Shown: positions 15,758 through 24,525 of the stretch, one piece after another
Layout of the letters: every line of letters starts with the position of its first letter
Position numbering within the stretch: the first letter of the stretch is position 1
Notes under the pieces: generated by a model
Databases searched by the model: none
What the model was told of the DNA's origin: nothing
The model's input: the letters and a program-made list of their open reading frames with translations, nothing else
Origin: Reyranella sp.
GTDB lineage: Bacteria; Pseudomonadota; Alphaproteobacteria; Reyranellales; Reyranellaceae
Assembly: GCA_029946105.1 (NCBI GenBank)
Contig: JAQSDW010000071.1
Location: 2,753-51,389, forward strand
Direction of reading: 5' to 3'
DNA length: 48,637 nucleotides
Translations under genes and position numbers: made by a program

Positions 15758-17589
15758 AGCGTGCAGGAGCGCGTGTGCTTCATGTGCTCCAGCTTGGTCG
15801 GGATGATCACGCAGTCATGATGCCCGCCCATGCTCGGCAGGATGCCGACCAATGTATCGGTGGAGGTATCGATGACCGAGATGCCGCTCGACTGGCGCTG
15901 GAACCCGCTGAACGGCGTCAGCACATATTTGCCGTCGTAGGTGATCGCCGGCGTCTGCAGGTCGGGACCGATGCCCTGGATCTCCTTCAAGATGGTCCAG
16001 GTCTTGGTGTCGATCACCATGATGCCGCTGTAGGCGGGCGAGGGATGCAGGATGGACAGATAGAGCTTCGAGCTGTCCATCGAGAAGACCATATGGAACG
16101 GGTTGGGATACTTGCCGCGCCACAGCGGATCCTCGACATGGGCAATCTTGCGCCATTTGGTCGGGTCGGGATCGGTGCAGGAAAAGATCGAGCAGTTGTT
16201 TTCCCGGAGATTATTCATCATCACGAGGAACTTGCCGTCGGGTGAGAAGCCGATCTCGTGGCCCGGCGAGTGGATCTTGTCGAAGACGACTTGCCAGGTG
16301 TCCTTGTCGATCTGCTCGACCTTGTACTGAGCCTGCGAATCCTTGTTGAACTGCAGGAAGGCGGCCGGATCGAAATTCTTCTCCGGATCGAGAATGCAGA
16401 TGCCGCCGCACAGGCGCACCACAGTCGCGGCCCAGCGGCCTTCCGGATGCCAGATCGTGCCGTCGGCGCCGGTGAGCGTCAGCGGCGCTTCGCCGGGCAG
16501 CGAGCCTTCCTCAACGAACAGCTCACCCATCGGCACCATTTCCCAGTCGATCTTGTTGCCCTTGGTGCCGCGATAATTGTAGAGGCCGGTCTTCTCGTCG
16601 GGATAGATCTTCTTGATGGTGAGCGTCCCACCCTTGATCCAGGCGTCACGCAGGTCGGGTACGTTCGGCGCCCAGTCGAACTTGAGGGCGGCCTTCACCT
16701 TCGAGGTGGTGCGGTCGAAGCAGGCGGCGATGTCTTTCTGGCCATCGGTCACGAAATAGGACTGGGCGTCCTTCGGGTTGACGGTGACGTGGACGCCGAG
16801 CCCGAGGCCGGTCGTCTCCGACACGTTCTCGATCATCTGCATCTGTGTGCCGTCATAGCGGACGCGGTAGATGTTGGTACCGCCCGGTGCGCTCTCCGCC
16901 GTCACATTGGTCGGGATGCCGTAGATCAGTGAATTCTGGCCGCCCTGCGTCGAGTTCACGAATTCGAAGCCGTGAGTGGGATCGGAACTCGGGAAGGCGC
17001 AGAGATGGTGGCTGATCGGATTGTAGTCGCCGTAGTTCCAGTACCAGATCGAGGCGAGCACGCGATTGGAGTTGAGGTCCAGCGCATAAGTGCCGCCGCC
17101 CATCTTGGTCGGCAGCAAGGCCACCCAATTGCCGAGGCTGCGGCCCTTGATGTCGGCTCTCGAATCAACAACTTCGCGCGTGATCGGCGATTGCTGGGCG
17201 CCGGTCCCCGCGGCCTGGAAGATCCCGTTGTCCGACGATGACCCGCCCAGCGCGTTGTAGCCGAGGACGGCGGCTTCAGCGACGCCCGCAGTACCGACAG
17301 CAACGTTCAGCATCGTGCGGCGGCTCATCCTCGTCTTGCGCGCCGGAGCCGCGGCCTCGGCAGCTTTGGCAGCCTTGGCCGTATCGACCGCGGCTTCCTG
17401 CTTGGCGATCAGATAGGTCTGGAATTCCGCCCGGTCTTGTTCCAGCACTTCGGCATTTCGCTTGAGAAAATCGTCAATCGACGCTTTCCGCACCGGCAGG
17501 CCGGGCTCCGTGGGGACAGTGATGATCGGCACGGCACCCACGTCGGGAGAAGCTTGCTTGGTGGGCGTCTCTCTCGTCGGCTCAGTCAT
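15754..17589 (-). CDS. Tat-type exported beta-propeller, NosZ/thiocyanate-dehydrogenase-like, no CuA domain
   Basis: This is a 611-residue protein. Residues 1-85 form a polar Ala-rich extension. R90-R91 sit in SRRTML ahead of a hydrophobic stretch (95-112), a twin-arginine-type signal or anchor. From about 145 the sequence is a beta-propeller with repeats such as HEIGFSPDGKFLVMMNNL and GIMVIDTKTWTILKEI. WYWNYGDYNPISHHLCAFPS followed by GFEFVNSTQGGQNS resembles nitrous-oxide reductase and its relative thiocyanate dehydrogenase, whose propellers bind copper through histidines. Candidate ligands are H194/H195, H206, H267, H381, H444, H499 and H590/H591. It ends right after the propeller, so the CuA electron-entry domain of NosZ is absent. 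GGGGAG lies 8 nt before the ATG. It is the first gene of the coupled operon. Metal content and substrate are not established. Confidence 0.75.
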   Translation of the reverse strand: MTEPTRETPTKQASPDVGAVPIITVPTEPGLPVRKASIDDFLKRNAEVLEQDRAEFQTYLIAKQEAAVDTAKAAKAAEAAAPARKTRMSRRTMLNVAVGTAGVAEAAVLGYNALGGSSSDNGIFQAAGTGAQQSPITREVVDSRADIKGRSLGNWVALLPTKMGGGTYALDLNSNRVLASIWYWNYGDYNPISHHLCAFPSSDPTHGFEFVNSTQGGQNSLIYGIPTNVTAESAPGGTNIYRVRYDGTQMQMIENVSETTGLGLGVHVTVNPKDAQSYFVTDGQKDIAACFDRTTSKVKAALKFDWAPNVPDLRDAWIKGGTLTIKKIYPDEKTGLYNYRGTKGNKIDWEMVPMGELFVEEGSLPGEAPLTLTGADGTIWHPEGRWAATVVRLCGGICILDPEKNFDPAAFLQFNKDSQAQYKVEQIDKDTWQVVFDKIHSPGHEIGFSPDGKFLVMMNNLRENNCSIFSCTDPDPTKWRKIAHVEDPLWRGKYPNPFHMVFSMDSSKLYLSILHPSPAYSGIMVIDTKTWTILKEIQGIGPDLQTPAITYDGKYVLTPFSGFQRQSSGISVIDTSTDTLVGILPSMGGHHDCVIIPTKLEHMKHTRSCTL

Positions 17590-17706
17590 CTGCCGCACTC
17601 CCCTGTCGGATGTCGCGAATACTAGACGCGGACTCCGGTGAAGAACATTCCAAAATTTGAAGAACTGAAGGCTGATTTTCAACGGCAGCACAGGTAGTCT
17701 CTGCGG

Positions 17707-18369
17707 ATGGACTACGCTGTCATCATCAGCGCCATCGTTCTGGGTCTTTCCGTTCTGGCGACGGCTGCGAAATTTCTCGACTGGTTCATCCATACCGACC
17801 CGCAGACGATGATGCGGGTCAGCCGCTGGATGCTGTTGCTTCTGGTCGTCGTCTGCATTCCGCTCGTGATCTGGATGGTCGCCGACGGCCGATGGTCGGC
17901 GGCGATGCTGGTCGGCGCCGGCATGCTGGCCGTTCCGACCTTCCTGAAATGGCGGACGATCCTGGCGCCGCTGCGCGCCGTGCTCGACCGGTTCCGGCCC
18001 AAGGCACGGCCCTTCGACATGAAGGAGTGGTCGGCCGAGATGGCGGGTGACGCGGAGACGGTGCGCCGCGCCGCCGCGATCCTCGAAGCCTATGTGCATC
18101 GGGCGGCACCGCAGGATCTCAGGCTCACTTCCCCAAATGACGGAGCGGGCCGGAATGACGGCGCCGTGATGTCGAGAGCGGAGGCCTTCGACGTTCTGGG
18201 TCTCGACGAGACTGCCGACGAGGCGGCGATCCACGCCGCGCACGAGCGCCTTGCGAGGCTGGTCCATCCCGACCATGCGGGTGCTACCTATCTTGCGAGA
18301 AAGGTGGACCAGGCGCGGGATACGCTTCTGCCGCCGCCGCGCGAGTGGCGCCGGCTGTCGAGCGGCTGA
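17707..18369 (+). CDS. membrane-anchored J-domain protein
   Basis: This is a 220-residue protein with two or three N-terminal hydrophobic helices (AVIISAIVLGLSVLATAAKFL and MLLLLVVVCIPLVIWMVA, then SAAMLVGAGMLAVPTFL). A cytoplasmic linker leads to a C-terminal J-domain at about 160-215 (AFDVLGLDETADEAAIHAAHERLARLVHPDHAG). The HPD tripeptide that stimulates Hsp70 ATPase is present. The J-domain is C-terminal, as in TIM14/DjlA-like co-chaperones. It is divergent from the propeller operon, with 117 bp between, so it could help fold the exported propeller before Tat export. That link is inferred from position only. Confidence 0.85.
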   Translation: MDYAVIISAIVLGLSVLATAAKFLDWFIHTDPQTMMRVSRWMLLLLVVVCIPLVIWMVADGRWSAAMLVGAGMLAVPTFLKWRTILAPLRAVLDRFRPKARPFDMKEWSAEMAGDAETVRRAAAILEAYVHRAAPQDLRLTSPNDGAGRNDGAVMSRAEAFDVLGLDETADEAAIHAAHERLARLVHPDHAGATYLARKVDQARDTLLPPPREWRRLSSG

Positions 18370-18392
18370 AGCTCCCTACCTGAAAGGTCTCC

Positions 18393-19214
18393 ATGCAAGT
18401 CACCATCCTCGGCAGCGGTTCGCCCATGGTCACCGCCGATCGCGCCGGCCCTTCCACGCTGGTGCGCATCGGCAAGACCGACCTGCTGTTCGATTGCGGC
18501 CGGGCCGTGCTGATGCGCGGGATCGCCGTCGGCATGACGGCGCGCGAACTTGCAGCCGTGTTCGTCACCCACATGCACAGCGATCACACCACCGACTACA
18601 ACGACGTGATCACGACGCGCTGGATCACCAACACCGAACCGCGGCCGTTGACCGCGATCGGGCCGCCGGGATTCAAGAAGTTTACCGACGCGACGCTGGC
18701 GATGCTCGAGAACGACATCCACTACCGGATGGCACATCACCCCGACCTGCCGCATCGGCCTGAAGTGAATGTCACCGAGATTTCCGAGGGCCTGGCCTGG
18801 GAGGCCGACGGCATTCGCGTCGTGGCGGCGCCGACCGATCACAGCCCCGTGCACCCGACGGTCGGCTTTCGCATCGAGGCCGAGGGCAAGGTGGTGGTGA
18901 TCGCCGGCGACACCGTGCCCTGTCCGGGCCTCACCAGCCTGTGCAAGGGCGCGCACGTCTATGTCCAGACGGTGATCCGCCGCCAGCTGATCGAGAAAGT
19001 GCCGATCCAGCGCTTTCGCGACGTGCTCGACTATCACTCCGATATCGCCCAGGCGGCGCAGACCGCCCGCGATGCCGGCGTGCGCACGCTGGTGCTCAAC
19101 CATCCGGTGCCGGCGCCGCAGCCCGGCACCGAGCCGCAGTGGATCGCCGAAGCCAAGGCCCATTTCGATGGCGAGGTTCTGCTGGCCACCGATCTCCTTA
19201 AAGTCGAGGCCTGA
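18393..19214 (+). CDS. metallo-beta-lactamase-fold hydrolase, RNase Z-like group
   Basis: This is a 273-residue MBL-fold enzyme. MQVTILGSGSP at the N-terminus and the zinc motif H60-M-H62-S-D64-H65 (VTHMHSDHTTDY) are typical of the RNase Z/arylsulfatase-like branch. Further metal ligands are likely at TDHSPVHP and IAGDT. It has no exosite insertion of true tRNase Z, so it is more likely a small-molecule hydrolase. It follows the J-domain gene by 23 bp on the same strand and may be cotranscribed with it. Confidence 0.85.
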   Translation: MQVTILGSGSPMVTADRAGPSTLVRIGKTDLLFDCGRAVLMRGIAVGMTARELAAVFVTHMHSDHTTDYNDVITTRWITNTEPRPLTAIGPPGFKKFTDATLAMLENDIHYRMAHHPDLPHRPEVNVTEISEGLAWEADGIRVVAAPTDHSPVHPTVGFRIEAEGKVVVIAGDTVPCPGLTSLCKGAHVYVQTVIRRQLIEKVPIQRFRDVLDYHSDIAQAAQTARDAGVRTLVLNHPVPAPQPGTEPQWIAEAKAHFDGEVLLATDLLKVEA

Positions 19215-19220
19215 CGATCA

Positions 19221-19640
19221 TCAGGGCGCGTCTTGCACCGTTCGCGCCTGGTCATAGGCCTGCCGGGCGCGCTCGGCGGCGTGGACGGCGCGATCGCGCT
19301 TTGCCGCATCCGCGCTGTCGAGAGCGAAGAGCAGTGTTGCGGACCCAAGCAGCAGCCCGCCGGCGACATAGTAGCCCCAAGCCTCGATCTGCAACCGGAT
19401 GAGCACGACGATGAACGGGACCGGGAAGAAGACCAGCGCAAGCCTGATCCAGGTCTCGCGATCGTAGGTGCGGACCGCCGCATCGGCCTCTGCCTGCAAC
19501 GCGGCAGCCTCGTGATGCAGCGTCTCGAGATCGTGGGCCAGGTCCGGTCTCCACCAGAGGGCCCGCGCGCCGACACTACCGGATGTCGCGCGATACAAGC
19601 GATACAGATTTCGCCCGGCGCGACACGGGCACGAGACCAA
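19221..19640 (-). CDS. small membrane protein of unknown function
   Basis: This frame encodes up to 139 residues. The convincing part is a helical segment (DLETLHHEAAALQAEADAAVRTYDRETW) followed by two membrane helices (LALVFFPVPFIVVLIRL and YYVAGGLLLGSATLLFAL) and a charged helical tail (AAKRDRAVHAAERARQAYDQA). The start is unclear: only a TTG at 19640 is available upstream, the first 30 residues look non-coding, and the region overlaps the leader of the globin gene. It is convergent with the MBL gene, 6 bp apart. I do not recognise a family. Confidence 0.5.
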   Translation of the reverse strand: MVSCPCRAGRNLYRLYRATSGSVGARALWWRPDLAHDLETLHHEAAALQAEADAAVRTYDRETWIRLALVFFPVPFIVVLIRLQIEAWGYYVAGGLLLGSATLLFALDSADAAKRDRAVHAAERARQAYDQARTVQDAP

Positions 19641-19705
19641 ACGGGCCTAAACCCTCGGCAACGATCAATCGCCCACTGAGGCAACCACCCACTGAGGATC
19701 CACCC

Positions 19706-20128
19706 ATGACGCCCCATCAGATCAAGCTCGTGCAGACGAGCTTCGCCCAGGTTGCCCCGATCGCTGCCACCGCCGCCGATCTCTTCTACGGTCGCCTGTT
19801 CGAAATCGCGCCCGAGGTGCGGTCCATGTTCCCCGACGATCTCTCGGGCCAGAAGAAGAAGCTGATGGCGATGCTTGGCACCGTCGTTGCGGGCCTCAGC
19901 CACGTCGACACGCTGCTGCCGGCCGTTCAGGCACTCGGCAAGCGGCATGCGGGCTACGGCGTCAGCGCCGAGCAGTACGCACCGGTCGGCGCCGCGCTGC
20001 TGTGGACCCTGGAAAAGGGCCTGGGCGCGGCCTTCACCGCCGAGGTCGAGGAGGCCTGGTCCTCCGCCTACACGATGCTTGCCGGCGCGATGATCGACGC
20101 CGCACGCGAGATGCCGAAGGCCGCATAG
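19706..20128 (+). CDS. single-domain globin (flavohaemoglobin-type haem domain)
   Basis: This is a 140-residue globin. The layout is that of bacterial single-domain haemoglobins such as Vgb. FYGRLFEIAPEVRSMFPDDLSGQKKKLM has the conserved Phe-Pro of the C-helix/CD region, and the proximal His should be the one in ALGKRHAGYGVSAEQYAPVGAALL, a motif shared with flavohaemoglobins. No FAD or NAD domain follows, so it is not a full Hmp. Expected roles are oxygen or nitric-oxide handling. Two tandem 16-bp units beginning CCCACTGAGG (19672 and 19688) precede the ATG, and the second supplies the GAGG ribosome site. Confidence 0.9.
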   Translation: MTPHQIKLVQTSFAQVAPIAATAADLFYGRLFEIAPEVRSMFPDDLSGQKKKLMAMLGTVVAGLSHVDTLLPAVQALGKRHAGYGVSAEQYAPVGAALLWTLEKGLGAAFTAEVEEAWSSAYTMLAGAMIDAAREMPKAA

Positions 20129-20183
20129 CGCCCCCTCGACATCCGTTTCGAATCCGGGGCTTCCAACCCGCCGCGGAAAAGCC

Positions 20184-20236
20184 CATCATTTGCATTCGCA
20201 ACGCGGCGCGATCTCAAGCGCTGCCGGCAAATGATG
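20184..20236 (+). promoter_or_regulatory. nested RNA hairpin in leader of the ABC importer operon
   Basis: Perfect 10-nt arms CATCATTTGC (20184-20193) and GCAAATGATG (20227-20236) enclose a second stem, GCGGCGC/GCGCTGC, which pairs fully if one G-U is allowed. The ribosome site GGGAG of the first permease starts 4 nt after the outer stem. It could be a cis-acting leader structure or a protein operator, since the outer arms form a symmetrical DNA site as well. It is not a terminator because no T-run follows. Confidence 0.5.
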
Positions 20237-20253
20237 GATCGGGAGAAAAACGG

Positions 20254-21147
20254 GTGACGCCAGCGCGACGACCCATGTTCGGCGAACAGCAGCGCTTCAT
20301 GGTGCTGCTGATCGCGCCGGCGGCGCTGCTGCTCGGGCTATTCCAGGTGGTGCCGATCGTGATCGGCGCCAATGCGAGCTTCCGCGACTGGGCCCTCTAC
20401 AACCCCAAGAAAACCTGGGTCGGACTCGACCACTACAAGGCCGTGATCACCGACCCGGCGTTTCTCGAGGTGGTGCTGCCCAACACCTTCATTTTCATGA
20501 TCATGAGCGTGGCCGGCGCGCTTGCGCTCGGCCTGGGACTGGCCCTGCTGCTCAACCGGCCCTTCCGCGGCCAGAAGATCGTGCAGACCGTGCTGATGGT
20601 GCCGTTGATGGTGGCGCCCGTGATCGCGGCCATCATGATGCGCTGGATGTTCAACGACCAGTTCGGGATCGTGAACGCGGTCCTCGAAGGGCTGGGTCTG
20701 GAGGGCCAGCCATGGCTGGTCGAGCGCTGGAGCGCCTTCGGCATCATCGTGCTGACCGACGTCTGGCTGTGGACGCCATGGTTCACGCTGCTGCTGCTGG
20801 CGGGCCTGCAGAGCCTGCCCAAGGAGCCGTTCGAGGCCGCTGCCATCGACGGCACGTCGGCCTGGCGCGTGTTCAGTCATCTCACTCTGCCGATGCTGCA
20901 GCCGGTGATCGTGGTCTGCGTGGTAATCCGCGCCATCGACGCCTTCCGGACGTTCGACATCGTCTGGACCCTGACCGGCGGCGGACCCGGCCGCTCGACC
21001 GAGCTGTTCAGCCTCTATGCCTACGTGCTGGCCTTCCTCAATCTCGACCTCGGTCGCGGCTCGGCGGCGGCGATCGTGGGCGGCCTCATCATCCTGGTGG
21101 TCGGGATCGGGCTCTATCGCCTGGTCGACCGCGTGACGAAGACCTGA
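20254..21147 (+). CDS. ABC importer permease 1 (MalF/UgpA family)
   Basis: This is a 297-residue six-helix permease of a CUT1-type carbohydrate/polyol ABC importer. TM1 is FMVLLIAPAALLLGLFQVVPIVIG. The EAA loop is PFEAAAIDGTSAWRVFSHLTLPML, and the C-terminal LTGGGPGRSTELFSLYAYVLAF is characteristic of MalF-like subunits. I chose the GTG at 20254, with GGGAG 8 nt upstream; an ATG at 20275 is possible. It is followed 4 nt later by the second permease. The importer is complete, with its binding protein and ATPase downstream. Confidence 0.92.
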   Translation: MTPARRPMFGEQQRFMVLLIAPAALLLGLFQVVPIVIGANASFRDWALYNPKKTWVGLDHYKAVITDPAFLEVVLPNTFIFMIMSVAGALALGLGLALLLNRPFRGQKIVQTVLMVPLMVAPVIAAIMMRWMFNDQFGIVNAVLEGLGLEGQPWLVERWSAFGIIVLTDVWLWTPWFTLLLLAGLQSLPKEPFEAAAIDGTSAWRVFSHLTLPMLQPVIVVCVVIRAIDAFRTFDIVWTLTGGGPGRSTELFSLYAYVLAFLNLDLGRGSAAAIVGGLIILVVGIGLYRLVDRVTKT

Positions 21148-21151
21148 TCTG

Positions 21152-21988
21152 ATGGCCATGGTCCGCACGCCCCTGATGTTCGCCCGCCTGCCCGTCGGCG
21201 GCCGCCGCCTGCTGTTCGGGTTGGCGATCACCGGCATCTGCCTTGCCGTGGCCTTCCCGGTGCTGTGGCTGATCCTGACGTCGCTGCGCCCTGAATCGGG
21301 CGTCTACTATGTCCATCGCGGCACCGAGTTCACCTTGGCGAGCTACGCCGAGGTGCTGCTCGACGAGCGGCTGGTCCAGGCCTTCATCAATTCGGCGCTG
21401 ATCTCGACGCTCGCCACCATCTTCTCGCTGCTGGTGACGGTCTCGAGCGGCTACATGCTGTCGCGCTTCCGCGGCCCCGCAGCGCAGACCTGGTTCGGCA
21501 CCATCTACGTCTTCCGCTGCGTGCCCTACATCTCCTGGGTGCTGCCGCTTTATTTCGTGGCCCAGAGCTGGGGCATCTACGACACCTATATCGGCCTGCT
21601 GCTGCCGCACATCGCTGTGCACATCTGTTTCTTCTCCTGGCTGATGAAGGGCTTCTTCGACGGCATCGACCCCTCGATGGAACACGCCGCCCTGATCGAC
21701 GGCTGCACGCGCTGGGGCGCCTTCATCCGCGTGGCCCTGCCCTCGGCGATCCCGGCGATTTCGGCCCTCGCCGTGCTGTGCTGGCTCTTTACCTGGAACG
21801 AATTCCTGTTCGCCCTGATCCTGACCGGCAACAAGGTGCCGGTGATCACGGTGGTGATGGCGCAGTTCGTCACCGAAATGGGCTTGCGCTGGAACCTGAT
21901 GGCCGCCACGGCTGTCATGGCGCTGGTGCCGGCCTTCCTGCTGGCGCTGTTCGGCCAGAAATACGTGATCCGCGGCCTCAGAATCTGA
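21152..21988 (+). CDS. ABC importer permease 2 (MalG/UgpE family)
   Basis: This is a 278-residue permease, the MalG-type partner of the preceding subunit. TM1 is LLFGLAITGICLAVAFPVLWLIL, and the EAA loop reads EHAALIDGCTRWGAFIRVALPSA. CWLFTWNEFLFALILTGNKVPVITV is the usual MalG-family segment near TM5. It starts 4 nt after permease 1 and is followed 43 nt later by the binding protein. The heterodimer should form the channel of the importer. Confidence 0.92.
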   Translation: MAMVRTPLMFARLPVGGRRLLFGLAITGICLAVAFPVLWLILTSLRPESGVYYVHRGTEFTLASYAEVLLDERLVQAFINSALISTLATIFSLLVTVSSGYMLSRFRGPAAQTWFGTIYVFRCVPYISWVLPLYFVAQSWGIYDTYIGLLLPHIAVHICFFSWLMKGFFDGIDPSMEHAALIDGCTRWGAFIRVALPSAIPAISALAVLCWLFTWNEFLFALILTGNKVPVITVVMAQFVTEMGLRWNLMAATAVMALVPAFLLALFGQKYVIRGLRI

Positions 21989-22031
21989 GGCCCGGATCCA
22001 ACAAGACGACAATCACCCGAGGAGGAACGAC

Positions 22032-23327
22032 ATGAAGATGAGACGAAGGACATTGGCCGCAGTCGCGGCCGCCGCAAGCCTGCTCGTGGGGGGTGGAGCG
22101 AACGCCCAGGCGGTCAAGGAGTTGCGCATCGGCTACCAGCCGAGCCCGATCCAGGACGCCTCGATCGCGATGTTCGAGACCTGGGGCGCCAAGAAGGGCA
22201 TCAAGATCGTCAAGGTGCCGAACTCCTACGGCGTCTACGTCGAGAAGATGACGGCGTCGCTGACCTCGAACTCCGACCAGTATGACGTGATCTGGCACAA
22301 CGACGACTGGGGCCAGCTCTGGGCCCACCTGCTCGAGTCGACCGACGACATCCCGGGCCTGCAGTTCGCCGAGAAGTGGGGCATGGACAAGATCGTGTTC
22401 GGCAACGCTCAGGGCCAGAACACCGTCGTGCCGATGGGCCAGACCTTCAGCGTGTTCTTCTATCGCAACGACCTGGTGCAGCCTAACGAGGTGCCCAAGA
22501 CGCTGGCCGACGTCGTCACCATGAGCAAGAAGCTGCAGGCCGCCAACAAGGCGAAGTGGGGCTATGTCGGCGCCATGTCGATGAACAACAGCTGGTTCAG
22601 CTGGTTTTGGTCCATGTGGGGCAACAACTGTGATGTGTTGATGCCGTTCTACGAGCGCGACAACAAGAAGCTGGCAGCCGCCGGCTGGAAGTCGGGCCTC
22701 GACCAGCCCTGCATGAAGGAAACGGCCGAGTACTGGTGGGATGCCATCAACACCCACAAGATCTCGCCGCGTGGCATGCCGGCCTACGACCGCAACGAGG
22801 CCAACGCCATCTTCATGTCGGGTGATGCGGCCTTCACCGTGGCCGACTCGCTGTGGTGGGGAACGTTCAACGACCCGGCCAAGTCGAAGGTCGTGGGCAA
22901 GGTCTCGGCGGCGCGCTTCCCGCTCGGTCCGAACCGCCAGAAGAATTTCGCCTGGGACGACATCTGGGGCTGGGCGATTCCGAAGTCGATCTCGCCCGAG
23001 CGCAAGGCGCTGGCCAAGGAAATGCTCGCCGCCATGATGGTCGACGAGGAAGGCCAGATGAAGCTGTGGAAGGCGACCGGCGCGCCGCCGCCCAACACGC
23101 AGTTCTGGGACAAAATCGCGGCCCAGGATCCCTTCATGAAGCTCCTGAAGGAGGCCGTGCTCGAGTCGCCCGACAAGGTGCGCGGCGCCTACTACTTCCC
23201 GCAGTGGCCGGCGGTGCATAAGGCGTTCAACGACGCCGTGACCAAGGCCGTCACCGGCAAGCGCGAGGACATCGCCAAGGTGCTGGCCGAAGGGGCACCG
23301 CTGGTCAGCAAGGCGGCCCAGCCTTAA
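22032..23327 (+). CDS. ABC importer solute-binding protein (extracellular, family 1)
   Basis: This is a 431-residue periplasmic binding protein. The Sec signal is RRRTLAAVAAAASLLVGGGANAQA, cleaved around residue 26; there is no lipobox Cys. Fold and length match MalE/UgpB-type binders. The mature part is unusually rich in Trp (WHNDDWGQLWAHLL; NNSWFSWFWSMWGNN), which suits stacking against sugar or polyol rings. GAGGAGG lies about 6 nt before the ATG. It sits third in the importer operon, and a strong terminator-like hairpin follows it, which may set excess expression of permeases and binder over the ATPase. The ligand is unknown. Confidence 0.9.
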   Translation: MKMRRRTLAAVAAAASLLVGGGANAQAVKELRIGYQPSPIQDASIAMFETWGAKKGIKIVKVPNSYGVYVEKMTASLTSNSDQYDVIWHNDDWGQLWAHLLESTDDIPGLQFAEKWGMDKIVFGNAQGQNTVVPMGQTFSVFFYRNDLVQPNEVPKTLADVVTMSKKLQAANKAKWGYVGAMSMNNSWFSWFWSMWGNNCDVLMPFYERDNKKLAAAGWKSGLDQPCMKETAEYWWDAINTHKISPRGMPAYDRNEANAIFMSGDAAFTVADSLWWGTFNDPAKSKVVGKVSAARFPLGPNRQKNFAWDDIWGWAIPKSISPERKALAKEMLAAMMVDEEGQMKLWKATGAPPPNTQFWDKIAAQDPFMKLLKEAVLESPDKVRGAYYFPQWPAVHKAFNDAVTKAVTGKREDIAKVLAEGAPLVSKAAQP

Positions 23328-23360
23328 CGGTCCGAGGGTCAGCGGTCCAAAGACAGGTAA

Positions 23361-23392
23361 CCCCGCCGCGCATCGGCGCGGCGGGGCTTTTT
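23361..23392 (+). terminator. Rho-independent terminator/attenuator between binder and ATPase genes
   Basis: An 11-bp GC stem (CCCCGCCGCGC / GCGCGGCGGGG) with an ATCG loop is followed by CTTTTT. It lies 34 nt after the binding-protein stop and 28 nt before the ATPase ATG, inside the importer operon, so it probably lowers ATPase transcription or ends most transcripts. Confidence 0.85.
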
Positions 23393-23420
23393 CGAGAAGC
23401 CTCACGAGGTCGGCGGGAAC

Positions 23421-24518
<1,098 letters not shown>

Positions 24519-24525
24519 CGCCGCC

